DNA of 64,000 nucleotides from Streptomyces spiroverticillatus. GTDB taxonomy: Bacteria > Actinomycetota > Actinomycetes > Streptomycetales > Streptomycetaceae. Location of the stretch: positions 310,001 through 374,000 of the forward strand of contig BMUX01000004.1 in the NCBI GenBank assembly GCA_014650415.1, given 5' to 3'. Below are positions 1 through 8,726 of the stretch, piece after piece. Numbering within the stretch: the first letter of the stretch is position 1; each line of letters starts with the position of its first letter. Below the pieces are notes generated by a model. The model worked only from the letters and a program-made list of their open reading frames with translations. It searched no databases and was not told the origin of the DNA. The translations under genes and the position numbers were made by a program.

Positions 1-3000
1 ACCACCGGCGGTCAGGTCGCCTTCGACGTCAAGCTGCGGGACACCGAGCGTTCGAGCGGCAAGGCGATCAATCCGACGACCCGTCAGCAGGTGCGCAACT
101 GCTCGTCGGTGAGCGGCAAGGACAGTGTGGTGGGGGAGGTGAAGGGGACGGAGGCCTGTGCCACCCACGACATCCTGCCCAACATCGCCACCGTGCAGGG
201 GACCAAGAGCTACTACTCCGACACCGACGGGAACTACCGCGAGGACGGCACCGCCCTCATCGGCACCAAGGCCCCCGTCACCATGGTCGTCGGAGCGCGC
301 AACACCGCGTCCTTCCCGGTCGCGACGCTGACCATCACCGAGCCCTCGGCGACCGCGGTCAGCGAGTTCGACAAGTTCGACGCGTCGAAGATGGCGGTGG
401 AGTTCCCGAAGGAGGCGACCTCCGCCACCCTGACCGTCGTCTGCCGCGACGGCTCGTCGCCGGCCGCGCTCCAGCTCTCCCCCGCGCCCGCCCGCCAGTC
501 CTTCCCCAACACCGGCTGCCCGGGCGGCAGTCCGCCGAAGCAGTTCTCGATCACCTTCCGCGGCACGGACGCCAAGGGCAGCGGCACCATCGCGCCGAAT
601 GCCATCGCGCATCTCGCCATTCACGGCAATCTCAATGAGAAGGCCGTCGCCCAGGACGCGAAGGACGGCATCGCGAACTGCGCGGACGTCTCGGCGACCA
701 ACCCGGTGGACGGTTCCGGTTCCGGTTCCGGCACCGCCTGCCAGAGCCTGCGGCCGGAGAACCCGCACGACGACATCCGTACCTCCAAGTCCTCCGACAA
801 GACCGAGATCCCGCCCGGCACCCCGGTCACCTTCACCCTCGACCTCGCCAACGCGGGCACCACCGCACTGGACCGTCCCGCCATCACCGACCCGGCCGAC
901 CCGACGGCTGCCGGGAACCCCTTCGACGTCGTACGGCTCACCGAGCTGAAGCTGCGCTACCGCCAGCCGTCCGGGCTGCCGGTGCTGCTTGAGGTGTACG
1001 ACCCGACGGCCGCCAAGTGGGTCACGTACAACGCGGGCGACTCCGCACTCCTGACGCGCGCGAAGGGCGTGCGTGCCCGGCTCGCGGACGGCAGTCTGCC
1101 GCCGGACGGGCGGATCATGGTCGACGTGGTCGTGCAGCGCCGGGACGGCGTCGGCGACGACGTCTCCTTCAAGAACTGCGCGCAGATCACCTCGGGCGGC
1201 CGGGTCGTGCAGGACAACGTCTGCACGGGCGAGCCGAACGTCACCAAGCCCGCCCGCAGCGGCGGTTCGATCCAGAAGACGATCTCGCCCTCGGTGGTCG
1301 CCAAGACCCTGCCGGGCGTCACCCGCCAGGAGCCCGACGTCCGGATCGAGGCCCGCAACACCGGAAACGTCAACCTGAAGGAGCTGGTCGTCACCGACGC
1401 GGACGCCGACTTCTTCGACGCCGCCGACTTCGTCCGCATCACCGGTGTCACCTTCCCGCCGGGCGCCGACCAGGTGCGGGTCGACGCCTGCACCGCTGCG
1501 TGCGGCGGGCCTTCCGCGGTGTACGTCAACGGAACGGCGACCGGATCCAGCACGCCCGGTCTGCCGACCGGCGTCGAGGCCGCCGACGTACAGGGGCTGC
1601 GGTTCACGTTCTCGCACTCCGGCGGCGGGTACGTGCTCGTGCCGGGCGAGCCCCAGCGGCGCGGCGCCTGCCCGAACATCGTGTGCTTCAAGGTCGCGGC
1701 GCGGGAGAACCTGCGCTCGGCACCGGGCACCCCGATCCCCGAGACCCTGGAGGACACGGCCAGCGCCAAGGGGTCGAGCCGGCTCCAGCCGCCGGACGGC
1801 TCGTTCCCGTTCGGGGACAGCACGGCGACGCTGAAGGTCCAGGAGGGGCGCGGCAAGCTGAGCGTCGCCAAGGGCCCCGACTCGCGCATCGGACCGGGCG
1901 AGACCGCACCGTTCACCCTCACCGTCCGCAACACCGGCACCGGTGCGGTCAATTCGCTGGTCATCGCCGACCCGATGCCGGAACTGCTGCGCTTCGACGC
2001 CTCGTACGCGGGTGACGACGGTCTGCCGTTCCGCGTCACCTTCAAGGTGCCGGCCGGCACTCCCGATCCGCCGCAGCCGGTGTACGAGCCGACGCGCGGC
2101 CCGGACGGACGCGTCACCCACGTGCGCTGGCGGTTCCCCGACTGGGCGCTGTTGCCCGGTGCGGAGATCAAGGTGACGTACCAGGTGAAGCTGGCTCCGG
2201 GCGTGCCCGGCGACTCGGTGATCCAGAACGTGTTCGGCGCGGGCTCCGAGGTCAACAAGGACCTGGAGTGCCAGAAGAACTCCGGCCGTGACGGCGAGCG
2301 CGTCGACGACACCGTGAACTACGGCGAGGGCCGCTTCTGCACCTCGCGCGCCGAGATCACCACCCTGCCCGGCACCGCCTTCGAGGCCAGCAAGTGGGTC
2401 GCGGGCGACGAGAAGCTGGGCTTCTACAACACGGTGACGAAGAAGTACGTGAAGCTGGACTCGCCGTCCTGCCCGGTCCTCACCCACGAGGGCGACACGT
2501 ACACCCAGTACCCGTGCATCGCCCTCATCCAGCCCGGCGATCGCTTCGAGTACCTGCTGCGGGCCGTCAACTCCGGTACGGACGCGACGACCGAGGTGCG
2601 GCTCCTGGACGTGTTCCCCTATCAGGGTGACACCGGCGTCCTCCTCGGCAACCAGGACCGGGGCACCAAGTGGACCCCGCGCCCCCGTCTGAACGGCGCC
2701 CCCGTGCTGACCGGTCCGGGCACCCTGGACACCAAGTACGCGACGGTGGCCAACCCCTGCTCGGACCTGATCGCCACCCCGCGCCGCGACTGCGCCAAGG
2801 CCGACTGGAAGGCGGGGCACACCACGGAGGCCACCGGCGTCGAGATGCGGGTCACCTTCGACACGCCGCTGCCGCCGGGCGGCGAGGTCTTCGTACGGAT
2901 GCCGATGTCGTCGCCCGTGGACCTGGACCAGCCGGGCGACCCTGCGGTCGCCTGGAACTCCTTCGCGCACTCCGAGACCGTCATCCAGAACGGCCGCAAG

Positions 3001-5010
3001 ACGGACCTGCCTGCGACGGAGCCGCCGAAGGTCGGCATCGGGATGCGCTTCGGCAACCTGCGTGTCGACAAGATCGAGGTCAACCCGCCGGAGGGTGTCC
3101 CGCTCGGCCCGTACAAGGCCGGGTACCGCTGCACGGTGACCCCCGAGGGCGGCGAGCCGCAGGTGGTGCGCGAGGGCGTCTTCGAGTTCACCCCGTACAA
3201 CCCGATGTCGCTGGTGGGCGTTCCGGCCGGGGCGCGCTGCGCGGTCTGGGAGATCGCCTCGAACGGCTTCAAGAGCAACCGGATGGGCATGCCGAACGCA
3301 CAGATCGTCGTCATCACCCCGGCGACGCCGGACGAGCGCGGCGAGCACATCGAGATCACCAACACGTACGTCGACGCGGCCCTGAAGGTCCGCAAGCGGA
3401 CGACGGGCGCGGCGGCGGAGGAGTTCGGCGACGGGCCGTTCACGGTCCGGGTGGACTGCCGCTTCCGCGACACCCAGCTCCCGGGCTATCCGAAGGACCT
3501 CACCTTCCACGGGGACGGCGAGACCCCGCTCGACGATCTGCCGGAGGGCACGCGCTGCACGGCGACCGAGCCGGGGCGGGGCGGGGCCGACTCGGTGGAG
3601 GTGAAGGCGACCGACTCCTCGTCGACGGACGTCGCGGTCATCGGTTCCGTGCCGGGCAAGACGGCGGGGCTCACCGTCACCAACGACTTCCCGACGGGCT
3701 CGCTGCGGGTCCTGAAGCAGGTCGAGGGGCCGGGCACCGCGTTCGCCGACCGGACGTTCCGCTTCCGGGTGCTGTGCTCGTTCAACGGCAAGAAGGACGC
3801 TGTCGTCCGTACGGTCACGGCGCGGGCCCCCTCCCTCACCGGCCAGGTCGACGACATTCCGGTCGGCGCGGAGTGCACGGTGGAGGAGATCGACCCGGCG
3901 GGCGCCGACGAGACGCCGAAGCCGGTCGGCCCGGTGACCGTCACCAAGGGCGGCACGACGCCGACCGTCGCCGTCGACTTCACCAACACCTTCTCGGTCG
4001 GCCGCCTCACCCTCCGCAAGGAGATCGAGGGCGCCCCGGAGACGGCCCCGTACGCGAAGGCGTACGAGTTCCGTGTGACCTGCATCCGTGAGGCGGAGAG
4101 CCCGGACGGCGACCCGATCGTCGCCTTCGTGATCCGCAAGCGGTACACGGTCAGGGCGGGCGAGACGCTGAACGTGCCGGGCGACCTGCCGATCGGCGCG
4201 CGCTGCTGGGCGGAGGAGATGAGCGACGGCGGCGCGACGCACACGGACGTCGACCACGGCAGCCACGGCAGCGCGGTCGTCGTCACCAAGGACGCCCCGC
4301 AGGTGACGGTCACGGCGAAGAACACGTACGAGACGGGCACGCTCCGCCTCGCCAAGAAGGTCGTCGGCACCCCGGCCGGCCGTCCCTTCGTCCTCGCCCT
4401 GTCCTGCACGCTGCGCACCAAGGACGGCAAGGACCTGCTGCTGGTGGACCGCCGCCGCTACACCTTCACGGCAGCCGGTTCCCGTACGGTCGACGACCTC
4501 GGCTTCCCGCTCCCGGCGGGCACCCGCTGCTGGGCGACCGAGCCGGACAACGGCGGGGCGACCCGCTCGGTGGTCGACCACGACACCCCGGCGAAGGCGG
4601 TCGTCATCGGCGGCAAGGACTCCGAGGCCCTGACCGTCACGGCGACCAACACCTTCACGCCGAAGCCGCCGCCCGCGAAGGCCCGGTTCACGGTCTCCAA
4701 GCAGGTGGTGGGGAGCGGCCCCGGCCCCTTCTCCTTCCGGGCGACCTGCACGGCGCCGGGGGCCCGAGTCCCGTTCCTGAACGTGGACTTCGACCTCCAG
4801 CCCGGCCGCAGCCGGACCTTCACCGTCCCCGAGGGCTCGATCTGCTCCGCGAGGGAGACGCGGGTGCCGCCCCGGGCGAAGGTGACGGTCCGCGACTCCG
4901 ACCCGGGTACGCCGGGCGGGGCGACGGACGGTGTCGTACGGGCGAAGGGCGACGCGTGGGTGCGCGTCACCAACACCTTCCCGTCGAAGCCGGTGAAGCC
5001 GAAGGGGTAG
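1..5010 (+). CDS. Giant secreted DUF11/DUF5979 repeat protein (5' end missing)
   Basis: The reading frame is open from the first base, so the start and signal peptide lie outside the window; 1,669 residues are visible. The first two thirds resemble DUF11-type beta-sandwich domains, seen in phrases such as PGETAPFTLTVRNTG and ADPMPELLRFD. From about base 3050 there are six consecutive units of about 100 residues, each opening with a pattern like LRVxKxVxG, carrying a central Cys pair and closing with TNTY or TNTF. This is the layout of DUF5979 domains in actinobacterial surface proteins. The gene ends just after the last unit (TNTFPSKPVKPKG) with no LPXTG motif and no membrane helix, so sortase anchoring is not supported. 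The likely role is an extracellular or wall-associated structural or adhesive protein. The family assignment rests on pattern recognition; the exact function is unknown. Confidence 0.8.
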   Translation, partial: TTGGQVAFDVKLRDTERSSGKAINPTTRQQVRNCSSVSGKDSVVGEVKGTEACATHDILPNIATVQGTKSYYSDTDGNYREDGTALIGTKAPVTMVVGARNTASFPVATLTITEPSATAVSEFDKFDASKMAVEFPKEATSATLTVVCRDGSSPAALQLSPAPARQSFPNTGCPGGSPPKQFSITFRGTDAKGSGTIAPNAIAHLAIHGNLNEKAVAQDAKDGIANCADVSATNPVDGSGSGSGTACQSLRPENPHDDIRTSKSSDKTEIPPGTPVTFTLDLANAGTTALDRPAITDPADPTAAGNPFDVVRLTELKLRYRQPSGLPVLLEVYDPTAAKWVTYNAGDSALLTRAKGVRARLADGSLPPDGRIMVDVVVQRRDGVGDDVSFKNCAQITSGGRVVQDNVCTGEPNVTKPARSGGSIQKTISPSVVAKTLPGVTRQEPDVRIEARNTGNVNLKELVVTDADADFFDAADFVRITGVTFPPGADQVRVDACTAACGGPSAVYVNGTATGSSTPGLPTGVEAADVQGLRFTFSHSGGGYVLVPGEPQRRGACPNIVCFKVAARENLRSAPGTPIPETLEDTASAKGSSRLQPPDGSFPFGDSTATLKVQEGRGKLSVAKGPDSRIGPGETAPFTLTVRNTGTGAVNSLVIADPMPELLRFDASYAGDDGLPFRVTFKVPAGTPDPPQPVYEPTRGPDGRVTHVRWRFPDWALLPGAEIKVTYQVKLAPGVPGDSVIQNVFGAGSEVNKDLECQKNSGRDGERVDDTVNYGEGRFCTSRAEITTLPGTAFEASKWVAGDEKLGFYNTVTKKYVKLDSPSCPVLTHEGDTYTQYPCIALIQPGDRFEYLLRAVNSGTDATTEVRLLDVFPYQGDTGVLLGNQDRGTKWTPRPRLNGAPVLTGPGTLDTKYATVANPCSDLIATPRRDCAKADWKAGHTTEATGVEMRVTFDTPLPPGGEVFVRMPMSSPVDLDQPGDPAVAWNSFAHSETVIQNGRKTDLPATEPPKVGIGMRFGNLRVDKIEVNPPEGVPLGPYKAGYRCTVTPEGGEPQVVREGVFEFTPYNPMSLVGVPAGARCAVWEIASNGFKSNRMGMPNAQIVVITPATPDERGEHIEITNTYVDAALKVRKRTTGAAAEEFGDGPFTVRVDCRFRDTQLPGYPKDLTFHGDGETPLDDLPEGTRCTATEPGRGGADSVEVKATDSSSTDVAVIGSVPGKTAGLTVTNDFPTGSLRVLKQVEGPGTAFADRTFRFRVLCSFNGKKDAVVRTVTARAPSLTGQVDDIPVGAECTVEEIDPAGADETPKPVGPVTVTKGGTTPTVAVDFTNTFSVGRLTLRKEIEGAPETAPYAKAYEFRVTCIREAESPDGDPIVAFVIRKRYTVRAGETLNVPGDLPIGARCWAEEMSDGGATHTDVDHGSHGSAVVVTKDAPQVTVTAKNTYETGTLRLAKKVVGTPAGRPFVLALSCTLRTKDGKDLLLVDRRRYTFTAAGSRTVDDLGFPLPAGTRCWATEPDNGGATRSVVDHDTPAKAVVIGGKDSEALTVTATNTFTPKPPPAKARFTVSKQVVGSGPGPFSFRATCTAPGARVPFLNVDFDLQPGRSRTFTVPEGSICSARETRVPPRAKVTVRDSDPGTPGGATDGVVRAKGDAWVRVTNTFPSKPVKPKG

Positions 5011-5040
5011 CCGCTCGCCCGAACCCTCCTGCTACGGCAA

Positions 5041-5073
5041 CTGCCCCGCACCGGTCGGACCGGTGCGGGGCAG
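5041..5073. terminator. Bidirectional hairpin terminator
   Basis: A perfect 15-bp stem (CTGCCCCGCACCGGT and its complement) closes over a 3-base loop. It lies between the stop codons of two convergent genes and probably ends transcription from both sides. Confidence 0.8.
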
Positions 5074-5091
5074 TGGCGTGCGGCCGTCACC

Positions 5092-5595
5092 TCAGTGACA
5101 GTTCACGCTCTCGGCCTTGGAGGCGTGGCCCTTGCCCTTCCAAGAGCAGGAGTCGACGCTCTTGCCCTTGGCGTTGTACAGGGTCGCGGTCTCCTTGCCG
5201 CTGTTGTTCCAGACGTAGGCGGCACGCCCCCGGTACCGGTGGTCCCAGTACACATTCGTGGCCGTGTTGCGGCCGCTGCCGGTGCGGAGCGTCACCGTCT
5301 TGCCCGCGCCGATCTTCAGCGAGCGGAAGGTGTACGTCCAGCCGTTCTTGTCGCGGACCTTGTAGCCCTGGAGCTGGACGGCCGAGCGGCCCGCGTTGTG
5401 GATCTGGACGAACTCGGAGTTCCGGCTCGCGTTCGACCCCTTGTCCGCGCCGGGCCCGTTGTACTGGATGAACCCGAAGTGGACACCCCCCTGATGCTTC
5501 GGCGCAGCCTCGGCCGGTGCGACCGCACCGAGCAGAAGTCCGACCACCCCGGCAGCCACCGGGACGGCCATCCGTACGCCGTTCTTGCGAAGCAT
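5092..5595 (-). CDS. Secreted lamin-tail-domain (LTD) protein
   Basis: A 167-residue protein. The ATG at 5595 was chosen because a GGGGG-type ribosome site lies about 8 bases upstream and a signal peptide follows directly (MLRKNGVRMAVPVAAGVVG, cleavage near AEAAP). The mature part has the hallmarks of the small immunoglobulin-like lamin-tail domain found in many actinobacterial exported proteins: GFIQYNGPGAD at the start, NSEFVQIHN, a GYKVRD strand, and VYWDHR later. Such domains often accompany nucleases or anchoring proteins, but here the domain stands alone. Two Cys near the C-terminus (DSCSW and VNCH) could form a disulfide. It converges on the large repeat protein and shares a terminator with it. 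Its function is unknown. Confidence 0.8.
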   Translation of the reverse strand: MLRKNGVRMAVPVAAGVVGLLLGAVAPAEAAPKHQGGVHFGFIQYNGPGADKGSNASRNSEFVQIHNAGRSAVQLQGYKVRDKNGWTYTFRSLKIGAGKTVTLRTGSGRNTATNVYWDHRYRGRAAYVWNNSGKETATLYNAKGKSVDSCSWKGKGHASKAESVNCH

Positions 5596-5712
5596 GCACA
5601 ACCCCCATTCACAAGATCCACACTTTGTGGACCTCTGGAGAATATGCCACCACGAGTCCCCGCCCCCAGAGGCGTGTTCACCGAATCGCGACCTCCGCCC
5701 GAGCCCGCGCCG

Positions 5713-5750
5713 AAGGCCCCGCAACTCCGATGCACGGAGCGCGGGGCCTT
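5713..5750 (-). terminator. Hairpin terminator
   Basis: A 10-bp outer stem (AAGGCCCCGC with GCGGGGCCTT) encloses a 5-bp inner stem (CTCCG with CGGAG). It follows the stop codon of the leftward gene ending at 5779. Confidence 0.7.
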
Positions 5751-5778
5751 TCGACTGCCCTTGTTCAGGCGGGAGTTG

Positions 5779-6294
5779 TCACCAGGAACGGTTGAACTTC
5801 ACGTGGCCGCCGTTGCGTTCGAACCAGCCGTACATGCCCCAGTTGATCCAGCCGCCGTCACCGGTGTTCGTGAACTCGCCGTTCTCGAAGATCCACAGGC
5901 CGTAGTAGACGTTGCCCCACTTGACGTTCGCGTAGATCTTGACGTTCGAGAAGCGGTCGTCGTAGCCCTGGCTCAGGTTGAACAGCATGACGTTGTGCCG
6001 GCCGCCCGATGCGTTGAACGCCTTCTCCACGGCCTGCTGGACGAAGCTCCCGCGGTCGTCGGTGTTGATGCCTCTGAGCGCCTCGGCGACGGCGTTGCCC
6101 GAGCCGAGCTTGTCCGCGGAGACGGTGACCGTGACCCCCTTGCCCTGGATCGCGGCCTTTCCGGACGCGTCCGCCTGCGGGGCGACGCTACTGACGGCGG
6201 CGGGACGCTCGGCCGCATGGGCGGGGAGCACTGCGGTTCCGGTGAAGGCGAGGGCGGTCAGGGCGAGGGTGGCGAGAGCGGTGGGACGGCGCAT
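5779..6294 (-). CDS. Secreted protein of unknown function, paralogue A
   Basis: 171 residues with a clear Sec signal peptide (MRRPTALATLALTALAFTG, cleavage near AHA). AAGGAG sits 7 bases before the ATG. The middle reads like a mixed alpha/beta domain with a VQQAVEKAF helix and the phrase HNVMLFNLSQG. The C-terminus is a striking aromatic motif: GDGGWINWGMYGWFERNGG followed by VKFNRSW at the very end. The next upstream gene encodes a paralogue with the same layout (HNVM, GDGGWINW, RNGG, RSW), so the two arose by tandem duplication. Neither protein has Cys in its mature part. I do not recognise a characterised family; similar Streptomyces proteins are, as I recall, sometimes labelled stress protein, which I cannot verify. 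Confidence 0.8.
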   Translation of the reverse strand: MRRPTALATLALTALAFTGTAVLPAHAAERPAAVSSVAPQADASGKAAIQGKGVTVTVSADKLGSGNAVAEALRGINTDDRGSFVQQAVEKAFNASGGRHNVMLFNLSQGYDDRFSNVKIYANVKWGNVYYGLWIFENGEFTNTGDGGWINWGMYGWFERNGGHVKFNRSW

Positions 6295-6341
6295 GTCGGA
6301 ACTCCTTGAAGAGGAAGGGAAGGCGGGGAGAAGGGAAGGTG

Positions 6342-6863
6342 CTACCAGGAACGGTGGAAGGTCACGTTGCCGCCGTTGCGGTCGAACCAGCCGCGGAAGG
6401 CCCAGTTGATCCAGCCGCCGTCGCCGTGGTTGACGAAGTCGCCGGACTCGAAGACCAGGACGCGGTAGGTGCCGTGGATGCCGCTGACCTTCGCGTCGTA
6501 CACCACGCCCCGGAGGTTGGTGGAGTGGCTGACGCTGTTGTTGATGACCATCACGTTGTAGCGCTCGCCGGACTGGTAGAAGGAGCCCTCCATGAGGCTC
6601 TTCACGTAGCCCTCGCGGTTCTGCTTGCGCTCGATGGCGTCAGTGACGATGTTGATGATCTTCTGGGTGATGTCGAGGACCGCGGAGGCCACGTCGACCT
6701 TGGCCCCCTGGATGGTCATGTCCCCGGGGGCCGTGTGCTGGGCGACGGCGGGACGGGGCGCCGGTGCCTCGGCGGCGTGGGCGGCGGCGGAGGGCAGCAG
6801 GATGCCCGCGGCGACGACGGAGCTGACGACCAGGGTGGCGATGCGCTTGCTCTTCATGCTCAT
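6342..6863 (-). CDS. Secreted protein of unknown function, paralogue B
   Basis: 173 residues. The ATG at 6863 has GGAG 7 bases upstream; a second ATG two codons on is also possible. A signal peptide (KRIATLVVSSVVAAGILLPS, cleavage near AHA) is followed by a segment VASAVLDITQKIINIVTDA that looks like an amphipathic helix. Then come the shared elements HNVM-type (YNVMVINNSVSH), GDGGWINWAFRGWFDRNGG and the terminal FHRSW. It is the tandem paralogue of the gene 47 bases downstream, and both probably share a transcript. The conserved C-terminal Trp-rich motif is the most likely functional surface, perhaps for glycan or membrane binding. That is a guess from composition only. Confidence 0.8.
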   Translation of the reverse strand: MSMKSKRIATLVVSSVVAAGILLPSAAAHAAEAPAPRPAVAQHTAPGDMTIQGAKVDVASAVLDITQKIINIVTDAIERKQNREGYVKSLMEGSFYQSGERYNVMVINNSVSHSTNLRGVVYDAKVSGIHGTYRVLVFESGDFVNHGDGGWINWAFRGWFDRNGGNVTFHRSW

Positions 6864-7082
6864 GACATTTCTCCTTCGATTCTTCTTCGGAGTCGAATGA
6901 ATTCGACGGGGAGTACACACGGGGTTCAGGGACTTCAGGGAGGCCGGAAAGGAAGAGCGGGACGAATTCAGGACCGGCGCAGGCCGAATTCAGGCATTGT
7001 CCCGCCGACTTCTCCCCTTACCTGGAGTACGACTGCTTCAATGGCACCGCTCTCGGGGTGCGGCCGCTCCGCGCGCTTTCCG

Positions 7083-7256
7083 TCACCACGAGGTGCGGAA
7101 GTGCTCCGCCGCGTCCGTCCGCAGGCCGGGGGCACCGCGTTCGTACGGGGTGGCGGCGAGCCGGCGGGCCAGCAGGACCGCGCAGCATCCGGCGCACAGC
7201 AGGAGCAGCAGTACCGGCCGCCGACCTGGGCGGGGGCCTCGATGTTGGCGAGACAT
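7083..7256 (-). CDS. Small one-pass membrane peptide (57 aa)
   Basis: A short open frame runs from an ATG at 7256 to TGA at 7083. It starts with a basic stretch (MSRQHRGPRPGRR), then a strongly hydrophobic Cys-containing segment (PVLLLLLCAGCCAVLLA) and a polar tail ending FRTSW. This fits a type II or signal-anchored membrane peptide. It begins 27 bases after the stop of the secreted 61-aa peptide gene, in the same direction, so the two may be cotranscribed. The ribosome site is weak (CTGGAAA). The topology and spacing support a real gene; the short length and poor Shine-Dalgarno leave doubt. The three Cys inside the hydrophobic segment are unusual. Confidence 0.45.
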   Translation of the reverse strand: MSRQHRGPRPGRRPVLLLLLCAGCCAVLLARRLAATPYERGAPGLRTDAAEHFRTSW

Positions 7257-7283
7257 CACGATTTCCAGGGAGTCGTACGGTGA

Positions 7284-7469
7284 CTAGAGGGGCTCGGGGC
7301 AGTGCGTCGCCGGGGTGTTCCACTCGGTGTCCCCCGGCTTGGCGGGCGGGCAGGCGGGGTCCGCGACGGAGGCCGCACTCGCCACCTGGGCCGAGGCGGT
7401 CACCGTAGCTCCACCGGCGATACCGACGGCCAGTGCGGCGGCGCAGAGGAATCGAGCGAGGTTCTTCAT
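7284..7469 (-). CDS. Small secreted peptide (61 aa)
   Basis: The ATG at 7469 is preceded by GGAGGG at close spacing. The product has a signal peptide (MKNLARFLCAAALAVGIAGG, likely cleavage near ASA or ASAA) and a mature part of about 27-35 residues, ending ACPPAKPGDTEWNTPATHCPEPL, with two Cys that may pair. It lies 130-150 bases from, and divergent to, a TrmB/LuxR-type regulator, and just upstream of a membrane peptide gene. Small exported peptides beside such regulators in Streptomyces can be signals, surface peptides or RiPP precursors, but no modification enzyme is adjacent. Function unknown. Confidence 0.65.
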   Translation of the reverse strand: MKNLARFLCAAALAVGIAGGATVTASAQVASAASVADPACPPAKPGDTEWNTPATHCPEPL

Positions 7470-7603
7470 GGTGCCCTCCAGAGGGGGATTCGAATTCTCC
7501 GGGGAGAATCCGGCGGGTTTTCCTTTCCGGTGACTCAAGAATCCCCCGCACGGAACTCACGGTCCAGAAGCGTCGCCCCTCAACAAGATGCGTGGCAGGA
7601 AAT

Positions 7604-7611
7604 GGAGGGGG
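7604..7611 (+). promoter_or_regulatory. Shine-Dalgarno deciding a TTG start
   Basis: GGAGGGGG lies 5 bases before TTG at 7617. The in-frame ATG at 7602 overlaps this site and has no good site of its own, and ATG 7629 is too far away, so TTG is the best-supported start. Confidence 0.5.
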
Positions 7612-7616
7612 AAATT

Positions 7617-8693
7617 TTGGACATAACCATGGGAACCGCCCCTGCGCCGGGGGTGTCGGACGGGGAATCCGACCTCGCCGACGACGAACTGCGGGTCTAC
7701 CAGCACCTGTTGGAGCAGGGGCCGCAGTCGTCGGCCGCCCTCGCGGGGGCCCTCGGCACGACCGAGGACCGGGCGGAGGTGCTGGCCGGCGGGCTGCTGC
7801 GCCGCTGCCTGGCCGCGCTCGACCCGGACGCCGCGGGGCCGCGCTGGCGGGCGGTCAGTCCGTACACCGCAGCGGCCGAACTGCTCGGCCCCGAGGAACA
7901 CGTCCTGCACCGCCGCCTGGAGGACCTCGCCCGGGTCCGCCAACGGCTCAGCGCGCTGATCCCCCTGTACGAGGAGAGCTCCCGGCGCAGCACGGACTCC
8001 GGCGCGATCGAGGTCGTCACGTCGCGCGACCGGGTCATGCTGCTGATCGGGGACGCGGCGGCCCGCTGCACCGAGGAGGTGCTGACGGTGCAGCCGGGCG
8101 GCGGACGTCCGGCGGGACACCTGGAACGGGCCCTGCCGCGCGATCTGGACCTGCTGCGCCGGGGCGTGCGGCTGCACACGCTGTACCAGCACACCGCCCG
8201 TTACAGCCCGAGCACCCAGGAGTACGTGCAGGCGGTGGTCGCGGCAGGCGGAGAGGTGCGCACGCTCGGGGAGCTCTTCCACAAGATGCTGGTCTTCGAC
8301 GGCTCCACCGCGTTCCTGCCGGTGTGGGACAACCCCGATGCGGCCGTGGTGCTGCGCGAGCCGTCGGCGGTCGCCTATCTGCGTTCGGTCTTCGCCCACG
8401 CCTGGGACCTCGCGGAGCCCTTCGCCGCCTCGTACTCCGCCGCAACCGCGCTCCAGCTGCACACCTCGCTGGCGGGCAGCCTGGCGAGCGGCATGAAGGA
8501 CGAGGTGATCGCCCGCCGCCTCGGCATGTCGCTGCGCACGTGCCGACGCCACGTCGCGGAACTCATGGCCGAACTCGGTGCCGAAAGCCGTTTCCAGGCG
8601 GGCTACCTGCTCGCCCTGCGCACCCACGCCCAGGATGCTGCGGTCCCGGCACCGCCCGACGCCCCGCCGTCCCGCTCGGGACCGGGCGGCTGA
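7617..8693 (+). CDS. TrmB-like / LuxR-type HTH transcriptional regulator
   Basis: 358 residues from the TTG start. Residues about 20-75 form a winged-helix region of TrmB type (DDELRVYQHLLEQGPQSSAA). A central ligand-type domain contains IEVVTSRDRVMLLIGDAA and a phospholipase-D-like core typical of the TrmB sensor fold. Near the C-terminus MKDEVIARRLGMSLRTCRRH is a LuxR/GerE-type helix-turn-helix. This double-HTH layout is common in Streptomyces regulators next to biosynthetic or peptide genes. It is divergent from the small secreted peptide gene with a short shared promoter region, so it may control that gene. The ligand is unknown. It ends 33 bases from the convergent pxpC stop. Confidence 0.8.
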   Translation: MDITMGTAPAPGVSDGESDLADDELRVYQHLLEQGPQSSAALAGALGTTEDRAEVLAGGLLRRCLAALDPDAAGPRWRAVSPYTAAAELLGPEEHVLHRRLEDLARVRQRLSALIPLYEESSRRSTDSGAIEVVTSRDRVMLLIGDAAARCTEEVLTVQPGGGRPAGHLERALPRDLDLLRRGVRLHTLYQHTARYSPSTQEYVQAVVAAGGEVRTLGELFHKMLVFDGSTAFLPVWDNPDAAVVLREPSAVAYLRSVFAHAWDLAEPFAASYSAATALQLHTSLAGSLASGMKDEVIARRLGMSLRTCRRHVAELMAELGAESRFQAGYLLALRTHAQDAAVPAPPDAPPSRSGPGG

Positions 8694-8726
8694 GAGCGGG
8701 CGCCTGCGCCGGGGCCCGTGCCTCGC

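Noticed and set aside
957..2312. 451-codon frame antisense to the giant repeat protein
   Set aside because: Ser/Pro/Arg-rich shadow frame; the forward frame has recognisable repeats and stays open across 5 kb.
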